DNA of 64,000 nucleotides from Dokdonella_A sp937902695 (GTDB taxonomy: Bacteria > Pseudomonadota > Gammaproteobacteria > Xanthomonadales > Rhodanobacteraceae), in contig JBEHYO010000004.1 of NCBI GenBank assembly GCA_048498135.1, forward strand, positions 1 to 64,000, written 5' to 3'. The notes beneath the pieces were generated by a model. It saw only the letters and a program-made list of their open reading frames with translations. It searched no databases and was not told where the DNA came from. A program made the translations under genes and the position numbers. Positions 9,034 through 18,619 of the stretch are shown in pieces. Numbering within the stretch: position 1 is the first letter of the stretch; each line of letters starts with the position of its first letter.

Positions 9034-9606
9034 CTATTCAAGGAACGCCTCGCCATCCGGCAGCGCCGGACACTCGGCGAGCGCCTGCAGGTTCGGTGCG
9101 TTGCCGAAGATCGTGTCGGCGTAGAGCCAGCACTCACCGAGCGTGGAGCAGTAACAGAGCTCCGTCTTCATGTGCTCGAATGCGGCGTCGCGGAACGCGC
9201 GATATGCGGCTTCGTCGTCGAAGTTGATGATCGCTGTGCGATCGCCGGGCGACAGCACGACGACATGGATCGTGGAAATGTAATGTTGGCGCGGCTTGGG
9301 CACGCCGAGCGCGTCGAGCACGTGTTCCCAGTCGGGTTGCGGCTTGCCGTCGACGCGCACGCGCGCGCTGTGCAGGATCGCGGGACCTACGCCCTTGTTG
9401 AACACATACAGCGAGCGATCGGTGTCGTAATTGGTCAGGATCAGGTACGGCCACACCTGGGCGCGCACCTGCTGGCGCTGCACGAACGCGGTGTATCCCG
9501 AAACGAGCAGCGCGAGGAAGCCGATCAGCGCGGCGAGGATTGCGGCGATCGCATCCCAGGGACGGCGGCCGCGTTCCCGTGCCGGCGTCGGCGTGCTCTC
9601 GCTCAA
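9034..9606 (-). CDS. Membrane-anchored protein of unknown function between prpB and prpC
   Basis: A 190-residue protein with a basic N-terminus (RERGRRPWD) and one hydrophobic helix at about residues 20-42 (AIAAILAALIGFLALLVSGYTAFV). A soluble domain of ~145 residues follows, beginning QVWPYLILTNYDTDRSLYVFNKGVGPAIL. That arrangement resembles small inner membrane proteins with a periplasmic or cytosolic sandwich domain; I recognise no named family. The start is TTG, directly adjacent to the prpB stop codon (no spacer), so translation is probably coupled, with AAGGACGACGAG at the end of prpB as a ribosome site. Its position in the propionate cluster does not prove a role in propionate use. Confidence 0.7.
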   Translation of the reverse strand: MSESTPTPARERGRRPWDAIAAILAALIGFLALLVSGYTAFVQRQQVRAQVWPYLILTNYDTDRSLYVFNKGVGPAILHSARVRVDGKPQPDWEHVLDALGVPKPRQHYISTIHVVVLSPGDRTAIINFDDEAAYRAFRDAAFEHMKTELCYCSTLGECWLYADTIFGNAPNLQALAECPALPDGEAFLE

Positions 9607-10500
9607 CTACTCGTCGTCCTTGCGCCCGGCGAACAGCGCATCGAGCTTGTCTTCATAAGCGTGATAGCCGAGAAAATCGTAGAGCTCGTCGCGTGTCTGC
9701 ATGCCCGGCACGGCCGCTTTCTGCGTCCCGTCGCGACGCACGGTCTCGTAAAACGTGAGCGCAGCCTTGTTCATCGCGCGGTACGCGCCGCAACAGTAGA
9801 GCACGATGTCGACGCCGGCCGACTTCAGCTCGCCGGTCGTGAAAAGCGGCGTCTTCCCGAACTCGGTGATGTTCGCGAGGATCGGCACCCGCACCGCGTC
9901 CCTGAACTCGCGATACTGCTCGAGCGTGTAGATCGCCTCCGGAAAAACCATGTCGGCGCCGGCTTCGACGCACGCGACCGCACGCTCGATCGCGGGACCG
10001 ATGCCCTCGACCGCGATGGCGTCGGTGCGCGCCATGATCACGAAGCCCTCATCGTGACGCGCATCGACCGCCGCCTTGATGCGATCGACCATTTCGTCCT
10101 TCGGCACGATCGCCTTGCCGGGCCGATGGCCGCAGCGTTTCGCCGCGACCTGATCCTCGATATGCATCGCGCCGGCCCCGGCCTTGATCATCGAGCGGAC
10201 CGTGCGCGCGATGTTGAACGCACCGCCCCATCCGGTGTCGACGTCGACGAGCAGCGGCAGGCCGGATGCATCCGTGATGCGGCGCACGTCGATCAGCACG
10301 TCGTCCATCGTGCTGATGCCAAGATCCGGCATGCCGAGCGAGTTCGCCGCGACGCCGCCGCCCGAGAGATACAGCGCGCGGAATCCCGTGCGCTCGGCCA
10401 TGCGCGCCGCGTAGGCGGTGATCGCGCCGACGACCTGCAGCGGGTGTTCTTCGGCGACGGCGGCGCGAAAGCGTGCGCCGGCCGAGCGGGATTCGCTCAT
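9607..10500 (-). CDS. prpB: Methylisocitrate lyase
   Basis: A 297-residue enzyme that cleaves 2-methylisocitrate to pyruvate and succinate, the last step of the methylcitrate cycle. It belongs to the isocitrate lyase/PEP mutase barrel family. Visible features are YLSGGGVAANSLGMPDLG near the N-terminus, the Mg-binding DVDTGWGG, the catalytic loop KRCGH and MARTDAIAVEGI. It is the first gene of the prpB-unknown-prpC unit. The upstream 470 bases contain no regulator gene. Confidence 0.94.
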   Translation of the reverse strand: MSESRSAGARFRAAVAEEHPLQVVGAITAYAARMAERTGFRALYLSGGGVAANSLGMPDLGISTMDDVLIDVRRITDASGLPLLVDVDTGWGGAFNIARTVRSMIKAGAGAMHIEDQVAAKRCGHRPGKAIVPKDEMVDRIKAAVDARHDEGFVIMARTDAIAVEGIGPAIERAVACVEAGADMVFPEAIYTLEQYREFRDAVRVPILANITEFGKTPLFTTGELKSAGVDIVLYCCGAYRAMNKAALTFYETVRRDGTQKAAVPGMQTRDELYDFLGYHAYEDKLDALFAGRKDDE

Positions 10501-10929
10501 GCGGCCTCCGTGGAAAGGCCTAGTTTAGCCGATGCGGCGCGTTTGCCCGAGTGGTTGCCGTGGAACGGGCCCGAGCGCGTCGAGCCGTCACGCCGACCGA
10601 GATCAGAGAGACAGAATCCCGCGGACAGCACCCGGACGATGCGCAATCCGAGCGCAGATTCTGACTGTCAGGGGTAGGACCATGAGAATCGGGGATCGCG
10701 CATGCCCCTGGAACGGTCCGGGTATCGCCGGCTGCGAGCTGAGGATCGGTGGCCGGCGATCATGCTGTCCGCGGGAAAACGGTGAGGTCGCGTTGAGGCG
10801 CCGCGGCGTTGTAGCGCGATCTCGGATTTGCGATGCGTCATGTCTCGATGACTTTGCTGGTTGTCGAAACCACCTCTTGCTTGCTCCCCGACGGCGGCGT
10901 GTTCGGACACGCCAGCGTTCTGCGGCGCA
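10501..10929. other. Gene-free stretch upstream of prpB
   Basis: About 430 bases between the prpB start and the hairpin that follows the giant surface-protein gene. Short open frames here have no recognisable domain. I see no convincing promoter box for prpB, no repeat and no RNA gene; the prpB promoter must lie here. Confidence 0.6.
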
Positions 10930-10958
10930 GCCGCGGGCGAAACGCGTTCGCCCGCGGC
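10930..10958 (-). terminator. Strong hairpin after the giant surface-protein gene
   Basis: GCCGCGGGCGAA (10930-10941) and TTCGCCCGCGGC (10947-10958) form a perfect 12-bp stem with a five-base loop, 10 bases past the stop codon of the minus-strand gene. No U-tract follows, so it is a weak intrinsic terminator or a 3' stabilising hairpin. Confidence 0.55.
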
Positions 10959-10968
10959 GGCTCACCGA

Positions 10969-13900
10969 TTACTGGCAGGGGTGCGCCGACGTCCCCGAGT
11001 CGAAGCCATATCGAAAGATGATCTCGCCGGTCGGGAGAACCTGCAGCGTTACGTTCTCGCTCGCGCTGACGCCACTACTGACGGTCGTCGCCGAGAGCGT
11101 CGATGCGTACGCATAGGGCGGCAAAGGCGGCGCATCGCTGGCCTGCAGTGTGCCCGTCAGGAGCGGACCGGTGATCGTGAGCGAGGACGGCACGTTCGTC
11201 GCGCTGTACGTCAGGGCCTGACCCGCCGGCGGCGCGAACAGGAGCGAGAGATCGATGCTGACGGTATCGCCGACGACGTAGACCTGAGCCGGCAAAACAC
11301 ACGTGACGGTCGGCGCGCTGCCATCCACGGTGACGGACACGGTGCCCTCCGTGCACGCACCTTCGCCGTCGCACGCTTCGTATGACCAGCTATCGGCGCC
11401 CGATGCCGGATCGTCGTTGTAATACGTAAAGGTGCCATCGCCGTTCAGCGTGACATGGCCGTTCTCCGGCGCACTGATCAGGTGCGCGGCAAGCGTGTCG
11501 CCGGGGTCGTTGTCATTGGCCAGAACGCTGACCGCACCGCCGACGAGCACGCTGGTCGAGCTCAGCGGCGCGACGATGAGCGCATCGTTCGCTGTCACGG
11601 GCGCGACATCCAGCGGACCGTTCTTGACCGTGATCGTCACGACGCCCGGCGTGCACGCGTGGAACGTATCGCAAGCCTCGTAGAGGAAGTTGTCGCTCGT
11701 CGCCTGCTGATCGACGTTCTGATAGCTGAAAGTGCCATCGGCGTTGAGCGACAGGTTTCCCGACATATTGAGAAGCGGGCTCACCTTGCCGGCCGTCAGC
11801 GTGTCGCTCGCGTCGGGATCGTGATCATTATCGAGCACGCTGCCCGGGTCGGCCGGATCGCCGATCAAGGTTTGCGCGATTTGACCCGGCGCGACCTGGA
11901 TCGCGTCGTCGACGACGATCGGAAGATGATCGGGCGCACCATTTCCGATCGTGATCGAAACGACGCCGAGGCTGCAGGCGCCGTAGGGGTCGCAAGCCGC
12001 GTACAAGAATGAATCGGTCGTCGCCGAATCACCCGCATGATTCTGGTACGAGAACGTCCCGTCCGCGTTGAAGCCGAGATCGCCATGGCCTGGATCGGTG
12101 AGCTTGGATGCCGTCAACGCCTGGGCATCGGGATCAATGTCGTTGTCAAGGACGCTATCGGTCGCTTTCGGATCGCCGATCAGCGAAAGGGTCAACCCGC
12201 CCGGCACGACCTGAATCGCATCGTCCGTGGCGAACGGCACGTGATCGTCAAGGCCGTTCCCGATCGTAATGGTGACCCTGCCGACGTCGCAAACGGAGTG
12301 CGTATCGCATACCGAATACGTGAAGGCATCGCTCGTCGCGGGATCGTTCTGGTGGTTCTGATAGTTGAACGTGCCGTTGGCGTTGAACGTCAAGTCGCCA
12401 TGGCTCGGATTCGTCAGCTTGGACGCCGTTAGCGCATCGCCATCCGGATCGACATCGTTGTCCTGAACTTTGCTCGGTGAGGCGACGTCGCCGACCAGCA
12501 TGCTCGACGAGCCGCCCGGCGTCACTTCGATCGCGTCGTCGACGGCGACCGGAGCGTGATTGCCGCCGCCACCGCCGCTGCCGACCGCGATGGGCTGTTG
12601 AACCTGCGCCGCGGGCGCGAAAACCGCGTTGCCGCCTTGATTCGCGTCGATCGTGCACGTGCCCGCGCCGATGAACGTGACGGTGCCATGATTGATCACG
12701 CAGATCGAGCTCGATGGGGCGTCGATCGTCAGGACGACTGGAAGGTGAGACGTCGCCGTCGCAGTGGCGAGGTACGTCGGGCCTCCGACGATTGCAGCGC
12801 CCGGAGCCGTCGACGTGAACGTGATCGTTTGCGCCGTCGCACCGCCGCCCGTCGCCACCGCGAACCACTGGTGAACCTCGAGCGCGGGTGCGTAGTTTGC
12901 GTCGCCACCTTGGTTCGCGTCGATCGTGCAGGTGCCGGCACCGATGAAGGTCACGGTGCCGTTGTTGATCGTGCAGACCGTGGCGGACGCGGCATCAATG
13001 TTCAGGATGACGGGAAGACCCGACGTCGCCGTGGCCACTGCGACATAGGGTGGGCCGCCGGAGTTCGCGTTGGCCGGAGGCGCCGACGTGAACATGATCG
13101 TCTGCGACGCAACGCCAGCGGCTTGTGCGACCGCGAACGACTGTTGGACCTGCGATGCGGCGACATAGGTCGCATTGCCGCCCTGGTTTGCGTTGACCCT
13201 GCACGTGCCGGGGCCGATGAAGCTCACCGTGCCGCCGCCAATCGCGCAGACCGTCGCCGCGCTCGAGTCGATCGTCAGCAGGACCGGCAAGCCGGAGGTC
13301 GCCGTCGCAGTCACATGATAGCCGGCGCCCCCAACCGTGGCACTCGCCGGAGCGCTCGACGTGAACGTGATCGACTGTTGCTGACTTCCGCTCGCCGGTG
13401 TAACGGTGAAAGACTGTTGCATTTGCGGCGCTGGGGCGAAGTTGACGTCGCCGCCTTGGTTCGCATCGATTGTGCAAGTGCCCGCGCCGACGAGAGTGAC
13501 GACACTGTTGCTGATCGTGCAGACGGTGTCCGACGAGGCGTCGATGGTCAGCGTAACCGGCAGACCGGACGTCGCAGTCGCGGCGGCAATGTACGGCGGA
13601 TCCGAAACTTTAGCATTGGCCGGCGGCGACGAGACGAAGTTGATTGTCTGCTGACCTATGCCACCCGCGTTTGCGACCGTAAACGACTGCTGCGCCTGCG
13701 GCGCAGGCGCGAAGTTGATGTCACCGCCCTGGTTCGCGTCGATCGTGCACGAGCCCGCACCGATGAAGTGCACGCTGCCGCCATTGATCGTGCACACCGT
13801 GGCCGATGCCACATCAATGGTGAGGTCGACCGTCAACCCGGACGTTGCCACGGCCGTCGCCTGATAGGCCGGGCCGCCGACCGTCGCGTTCACGGGCGGC

Positions 13901-16900
13901 GCCGACGTGAACGCGATTGTCTGCGACGCGCCGCCGCCAGCAGCATTCACGGTGAGCGTCGCCGTGTCGCCGACGCCCGTCTGCGCATTTGCGTTGTAGA
14001 CGGCGCCCGTGTCGTTCGTCGCCGTATCGATGCCGACCACCGCGATGACGATACTGCACGACGCTCCCGGAATGGAGCCATTGGCGAGCTTCGCCCAGGT
14101 GCCACCCTCGGGCACGTCCTCACTGAAGCCGCACGTGTCACTGACGATCGGATTTCCCGGCGCATTGGCGATGCCGCTCGGATAGATATCGTTGAGCTGT
14201 ACACCATTGAGCGGTATGCCGTTTCCGTTGATCAGCGCGATCGTCATCTGCGATGTGCCGCCGGGCGCGATGTGGTCCGGCGTGAACGACTTCTGCACGC
14301 TCGGTGCGAAGAGCAGCGGACCGGTGTCAACCGTGAGCGAGCCGACGGCTTCTGCGCCTTGTGACGCATCGGCGCTGAGAATGATGCCGGTTCGATTCTG
14401 CACGACGGTACCCGCGCCCCCGGTCGCGGAAACATTGATCACGACCTTGCACTCGCCGCCGGCGGGAATCGTGCCGTTCGCGAGGGCCCCGACCACCGTG
14501 CCCGGATCGGCCATCACCGTGCCGCCGCAGGTGTTGGTCACGATCGTATCGGTCGGCGCATTGACGAGCTCTGCCGGATAGCTGTCGAGGAACTGTGCGC
14601 CGGTGATCTCGTCGGCCGGATTCGGATTGGCGAGCGAGATCGTCATCTGCACGATGCCGCCGACATTCGCGTGATCGGCCGCGAACGATTTCGTCGCGAT
14701 GGGCGCGGCGAGGAGCGCGCCGCCGTCGATGAACAACGTCGCGGCGGCGTCTGGTCCTGCGCTTGCATTGGCGCTAAGCACGGCGCCGGTGTGATTCTGC
14801 GCACTGCCGATGGCCGTGCCGGTAACGTTGAGCACCACGCTGCAGGTATCGTTCGGCGCGATAGAGCCGCCCACCAGCCCCGCTGAGGTGCCGCCGGGCG
14901 CAACGGCCAGTGTGCCGCCGCACGTGTTGCTGACGACGAGATGATCCGCCACGTCGACGAGGCGCATGGGCAACAACGAGAAGTCATCGGTGAAGGCAAC
15001 GCCGGAGATCGCACTGGCGTTATCGTTCTGCAGCGTGATCGCCATCTGCGAAACGCCGCCGACTCGGACGTGGTCCGGCACGAACGCCTTCGACACGCCG
15101 GGCGCGGCGAGCAGCTGGCCGGTAACGTGCAACGTCGCGCTGCCGGGCAAGCCGGCGCTTGCGTTGGTGCTGGTGACAAGCGTCGTCTGATTCAGGTGAT
15201 CGCCGGGACTGCTTCCGACGACATGGATGACGATGCTGCAGCTTCCACCCGCCGCGATCGAGCCGTCGGTGAGCGACATCGATTGGCCACCGGGCGCCGC
15301 AGTGACACTGCCGCTCACGCCGCAGTCATTGCTGACGACGACATTGGTCGGCGCGTTCTTCATTCCGCCGGGATACGGATCGTTGAAATTGACGCCGACG
15401 ATCGCGCGTGCCAGATCGTTGTTCGTCAGCGTGATCGTCATCGAGGAGACTTGGTCGACAGCGACGCTTTGCGGATTGAAGTTCTTGCTCACGGTCGGTG
15501 CCGCGATCGATGCGCCGCCCTGCACGGTCAACGAGCTGATCGCGCCGGTGCCGGTCAGCGCATTCGCTGCCGGAATCGGACCGGTCTGATTGCCCCACTG
15601 GCCTTCGGACTTGCCGATCACGTTGATCACGACCTTGCATGTGCCGCCTGCGCCTGCCGGCGGGATCGTGCCGTCAGCCAAAGCGACGAAATCGCCGTTC
15701 GCGTCGGCTGTCAGCGTGCCGCCGCACGTGTTCGTGTCGACGACAGGGAGGGTCGGGGCATTCGCGATGCCGTCCGGATAGATGTCGTTGAACTGCGCAC
15801 CGGTGATCGCGAAAGGGTTCGCGTTGCTTAAGGTGATGGTCATTTTCGACGGCTCGCCGAGCCCGACAGTCGAAGGTGCGAACATCAGATTCGCATGGGC
15901 CGCTCCCAGCAGCGCGGCATTCGTGATCGCGATAGAGGCTTCCGCGGACCCTCCGGTTTGCGCATTGCCGCTTCGCATATCGCCGATCTGGTTGTTCGGA
16001 GTCGCGCCTGCGATCGTACCCACGACATTGACGACGATGCTGCAGGCTCCGCCAGCGGGTACCGTTCCATCCAACAAATGGAAGTCGTCCGTGTTGCCGT
16101 CATGCGGATGCAGCAGCACGAGCCCACCGCAGGTGTTCCGGACGAGTGCATCCTGCGCGTTGGCGATGCCCGGCGGATAAAGGTCGTCAAGCTGTGCGCC
16201 GGTTATCGCATTGTCAGCGTCATTGTTCGTGACCGTGATAGTCATCTGCGCCGTGCCATCGACTGCGACACCCGCCGGCGAGAGCGTTTTCTCCAGTGTC
16301 GGCGACGGCAGAAGTGCGCCGCCGGTCACGGTTAGCGTGGCCGCCGCATCAGCGCCCGGACTTGCATTGGCGCTCAGCACGGGACCCAAGTGCAGATCGG
16401 TGATGCCGGGCGTCGTACCGACCAGTGACAGGAAGAACGCACATGACGTGCCACCCGGAATCGTCGCACCCGTCACCGATACGAATGCATCGCCGGGCGA
16501 GGCAACCGTCGTACCGCCCGTTAGGCAGAGATTTTCGTCCAGCAGTGCACCCGGTGCATTGACGAAATGGATCGGCGACGAATAGTTGATGGAGAACTGT
16601 GCGGCGAAAATAGGCGAGAAATTGGGATTGCTCAGTACGATCAATACCGTTGCGGTGCCGCCGATCCTGATGCTGTCGGGCATCGGGGTCATCGTCACGA
16701 TCGGTGCCTGCATCAGCGGCGCGTTGTTGACGCTGATATCTGCCGTCGCATCGTCGACAACGAACATCTGGTCGGTCGTGATCGGCCCCGAGTGATTCGT
16801 GAGCAGCTGCCCGGCGCCCGCCGGCGTGGCGGCGACGTTGAGCACGATCTGGCAGCTCGTTGCCTGCAGGGGGTCTCCTGCGCCTATCGTGCCCCCGGTG

Positions 16901-17649
16901 AGCGTCACCGACGCCGTGTTCGGGCTGGCTGTCAACATGCCGCCGCACGTATTGCCTGCGATGACGTTGCTGCCGGCATTTGCGATGCCGTTCGGGTACG
17001 AATCGCTGAAACTCACGCCGGTCACGGCGCTTGGAGAATAGTTGTCCAGCCTCAGCGTCATCTGGGCAATCCCCCCGACGCTCGCAAACGTCGGGTTGAA
17101 GGATTGCTTGGCAGCCAGCAGGCCGATGTAAAGATCAGCGGTCGCTTCGGCACCCGGAGACGTCTGGTTCGTCGTCACGGGACCCGTGTGATTGGTCACC
17201 TGATATCCCGCGCCGACCAGGGCAACCACATTGACGACGATCTCGCATCCGCCCGGCGCAATCGAGCCGGCCACGAGGGCCAGCGTATGCGAGCCCGGAT
17301 CCGCGGTGACCGAGCCTCCGCACGTGTTGCTTTTGACGACGCCGGCCGGCGCATCGATGGCGTTGCTGACTTCGGCCGGATAGGTGTCCGTGAAGGCGAC
17401 CCCGGTCAGCGTCGACGGATTGACGTTGCCGAGTGCGATTCTCATCTCCATCGGACGGCCGATATACGTGTGATCCGGCGTGAAGTCATTGCTCACGCTG
17501 GGTGGCGTGAGCAGCGCCGCACGAACCGTTGCGCCGGCGCACAATGCAAGCACTCCAACCAGCACTGACGCCGCGGCGCGCCAATTCGGTCGCGCAGGCC
17601 GCAGCTTCGCACCAGCGGAACGAAGCTGAGTCATGTGAGTCTTAGCCAT
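10969..17649 (-). CDS. Giant modular secreted protein (2226 aa) with three repeat types and IFxxGF C-terminus
   Basis: A secreted, extended surface protein. The ATG at 17649 gives MAKTHMTQLRSAG, a late signal peptide helix (AAASVLVGVLALCAGATVRA), and has GGGAG ten bases before it. Nine repeats of ~110 residues follow, each with FTPDHxxxGG, MTITLxNxN, YPxGIANA, NTCGG and GGxCxIVxNV; they resemble DUF11-like adhesin domains. Then come five ~88-residue Ig-like repeats (SQTIAFTSAPP...CTIDANQGGD), four VCBS/cadherin-like repeats (HAPVAVDDAI...DNDxDPDxDxLTA) and one terminal Ig-like domain. It ends GEIIFRYGFDSGTSAHPCQ, a motif shared with four other proteins here. There is no autotransporter barrel or LPXTG. 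An ECF-type promoter lies 175 bases upstream. Adhesion is an inference. Confidence 0.85.
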   Translation of the reverse strand: MAKTHMTQLRSAGAKLRPARPNWRAAASVLVGVLALCAGATVRAALLTPPSVSNDFTPDHTYIGRPMEMRIALGNVNPSTLTGVAFTDTYPAEVSNAIDAPAGVVKSNTCGGSVTADPGSHTLALVAGSIAPGGCEIVVNVVALVGAGYQVTNHTGPVTTNQTSPGAEATADLYIGLLAAKQSFNPTFASVGGIAQMTLRLDNYSPSAVTGVSFSDSYPNGIANAGSNVIAGNTCGGMLTASPNTASVTLTGGTIGAGDPLQATSCQIVLNVAATPAGAGQLLTNHSGPITTDQMFVVDDATADISVNNAPLMQAPIVTMTPMPDSIRIGGTATVLIVLSNPNFSPIFAAQFSINYSSPIHFVNAPGALLDENLCLTGGTTVASPGDAFVSVTGATIPGGTSCAFFLSLVGTTPGITDLHLGPVLSANASPGADAAATLTVTGGALLPSPTLEKTLSPAGVAVDGTAQMTITVTNNDADNAITGAQLDDLYPPGIANAQDALVRNTCGGLVLLHPHDGNTDDFHLLDGTVPAGGACSIVVNVVGTIAGATPNNQIGDMRSGNAQTGGSAEASIAITNAALLGAAHANLMFAPSTVGLGEPSKMTITLSNANPFAITGAQFNDIYPDGIANAPTLPVVDTNTCGGTLTADANGDFVALADGTIPPAGAGGTCKVVINVIGKSEGQWGNQTGPIPAANALTGTGAISSLTVQGGASIAAPTVSKNFNPQSVAVDQVSSMTITLTNNDLARAIVGVNFNDPYPGGMKNAPTNVVVSNDCGVSGSVTAAPGGQSMSLTDGSIAAGGSCSIVIHVVGSSPGDHLNQTTLVTSTNASAGLPGSATLHVTGQLLAAPGVSKAFVPDHVRVGGVSQMAITLQNDNASAISGVAFTDDFSLLPMRLVDVADHLVVSNTCGGTLAVAPGGTSAGLVGGSIAPNDTCSVVLNVTGTAIGSAQNHTGAVLSANASAGPDAAATLFIDGGALLAAPIATKSFAADHANVGGIVQMTISLANPNPADEITGAQFLDSYPAELVNAPTDTIVTNTCGGTVMADPGTVVGALANGTIPAGGECKVVINVSATGGAGTVVQNRTGIILSADASQGAEAVGSLTVDTGPLLFAPSVQKSFTPDHIAPGGTSQMTIALINGNGIPLNGVQLNDIYPSGIANAPGNPIVSDTCGFSEDVPEGGTWAKLANGSIPGASCSIVIAVVGIDTATNDTGAVYNANAQTGVGDTATLTVNAAGGGASQTIAFTSAPPVNATVGGPAYQATAVATSGLTVDLTIDVASATVCTINGGSVHFIGAGSCTIDANQGGDINFAPAPQAQQSFTVANAGGIGQQTINFVSSPPANAKVSDPPYIAAATATSGLPVTLTIDASSDTVCTISNSVVTLVGAGTCTIDANQGGDVNFAPAPQMQQSFTVTPASGSQQQSITFTSSAPASATVGGAGYHVTATATSGLPVLLTIDSSAATVCAIGGGTVSFIGPGTCRVNANQGGNATYVAASQVQQSFAVAQAAGVASQTIMFTSAPPANANSGGPPYVAVATATSGLPVILNIDAASATVCTINNGTVTFIGAGTCTIDANQGGDANYAPALEVHQWFAVATGGGATAQTITFTSTAPGAAIVGGPTYLATATATSHLPVVLTIDAPSSSICVINHGTVTFIGAGTCTIDANQGGNAVFAPAAQVQQPIAVGSGGGGGNHAPVAVDDAIEVTPGGSSSMLVGDVASPSKVQDNDVDPDGDALTASKLTNPSHGDLTFNANGTFNYQNHQNDPATSDAFTYSVCDTHSVCDVGRVTITIGNGLDDHVPFATDDAIQVVPGGLTLSLIGDPKATDSVLDNDIDPDAQALTASKLTDPGHGDLGFNADGTFSYQNHAGDSATTDSFLYAACDPYGACSLGVVSITIGNGAPDHLPIVVDDAIQVAPGQIAQTLIGDPADPGSVLDNDHDPDASDTLTAGKVSPLLNMSGNLSLNADGTFSYQNVDQQATSDNFLYEACDTFHACTPGVVTITVKNGPLDVAPVTANDALIVAPLSSTSVLVGGAVSVLANDNDPGDTLAAHLISAPENGHVTLNGDGTFTYYNDDPASGADSWSYEACDGEGACTEGTVSVTVDGSAPTVTCVLPAQVYVVGDTVSIDLSLLFAPPAGQALTYSATNVPSSLTITGPLLTGTLQASDAPPLPPYAYASTLSATTVSSGVSASENVTLQVLPTGEIIFRYGFDSGTSAHPCQ

Positions 17650-17824
17650 AGAGTTGTATCTCCCGCAAGGCTTGTCATTGCAGCCCCTTCGGACTGGCTT
17701 TGAAGTTCGGGTTTTGTCGGCCTTTGGAACCGGCCACGTCGTTTCCGTTGCGCGATCGCGATGGTCGATCCGCGTCGTCTCGCTCGACGGAACATGCGTG
17801 CCAGGCATCCTTGCCATGCATGTC

Positions 17825-17852
17825 ATACGGCGTTCCCCGGGAGACCGGACAT
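17825..17852 (-). promoter_or_regulatory. Candidate ECF-type promoter of the giant surface-protein gene
   Basis: Read on the minus strand: ATGTCCG, 16 bases, CGTAT, then GA. The -10-like CGTAT is at 17829-17825, so the leader to the ATG at 17649 would be about 170 bases. Spacing is identical to the five other copies near the ECF sigma gene. It is 36 bases from, and divergent to, the copy at 17888. Confidence 0.65.
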
Positions 17853-17887
17853 TCACAGTGCCGTGGGTACCTGATCAGCGGTCGTCG

Positions 17888-17915
17888 ATGTCCGTCCAAG
17901 ACCGCAATCTCGTAA
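17888..17915 (+). promoter_or_regulatory. Candidate ECF-type promoter upstream of the 168-aa gene and the sigma gene
   Basis: ATGTCCG at 17888-17894, 16 bases, then CGTAA at 17911-17915: one mismatch from the CGTAT of the other five copies. It points at the ATG at 17952, 37 bases on. Read-through into the sigma gene at 18620 would give positive autoregulation, as is usual for ECF factors; this is inferred. Confidence 0.55.
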
Positions 17916-17951
17916 TACGTCAGCCCGAGAAAGCTAAATGCGAATGCTTCA

Positions 17952-18458
17952 ATGTCCGGTGCCGCCGACACATGCAGGGATCCCGACTCCCACTACGCCC
18001 TTCTCGAGCGGCTGCGCAATGCGCGACGTGATTTTCATGAGCGCATCACACGGGAGATAGAAACGCGCGAGCGTGTGCTGGCACCAACGCGCGTGTTGCA
18101 AACATTGCGCGAGTACATCGGCCGCGGCGTAATCGCGGATCCGCGTCAGCGTTGCAGCGAGCTGTTCGTGCTGACCGTTCTTCTTTATGGCGCGCTCGAT
18201 CTGCAATTCGCAGGACACGGCATCGACATCGAGGCCGATGTGCAGCTGGAACGGCTCCAGCAGAACTTCCGCTTCGGTGGCCCTGAAGCGGACGCGCGGC
18301 TGTCGCCGAAAGACTGGCATGCGCGCCTACAGCATCAGATCACGCGTCTGGAGCAGCAACTCGTCGTCGAGGAGCTCTACGCGGCGCGCCTGATCAAGCT
18401 CACCGCACTCGTACAGGCGGCCCTCGAAGCCGCTGCGCGTCAGCTGCGCGCGGCGTAG
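17952..18458 (+). CDS. Helical protein of unknown function upstream of the ECF sigma gene
   Basis: A 168-residue protein rich in Arg, Leu, Ala and Glu, predicted mainly alpha-helical (LERLRNARRDFHERITREIETRERV; LQHQITRLEQQLVVEELYAARLIKLT). It has no signal peptide or membrane span, so it should be cytoplasmic. I recognise no family. It starts at an ATG 37 bases from an ECF-type promoter copy and ends 161 bases before the sigma factor, on the same strand. A role as a partner or regulator of the sigma factor is possible by position only. An opposing frame of 123 residues in the same place looks like a shadow, since its codon pattern and context are poorer. Confidence 0.6.
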   Translation: MSGAADTCRDPDSHYALLERLRNARRDFHERITREIETRERVLAPTRVLQTLREYIGRGVIADPRQRCSELFVLTVLLYGALDLQFAGHGIDIEADVQLERLQQNFRFGGPEADARLSPKDWHARLQHQITRLEQQLVVEELYAARLIKLTALVQAALEAAARQLRAA

Positions 18459-18619
18459 CGCCTCCCAGCTCTCAGCTCCGCTGCACCGCAACAACACTGT
18501 AGGAAAACTCCGCGTCGCGACTGAAGTCGCACGCCACGAGGACGCTTTCGCGGTACCCTCCGGCGTGGCACTCTCATGGAAAGAGTTAAGTGCTACTAAT
18601 TAAGGGGGGCTTAAACCGC

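Noticed and set aside
12556..14364. A 602-residue plus-strand open frame inside the giant surface-protein gene
   Set aside because: Its repetitive look mirrors the protein repeats of the minus-strand gene; no independent coding evidence.
10969..17649. Direct DNA repeats that could be taken as a tandem-repeat array or CRISPR
   Set aside because: Periods of about 260-340 bases match protein domain repeats in one frame; there are no short identical repeats with unique spacers.
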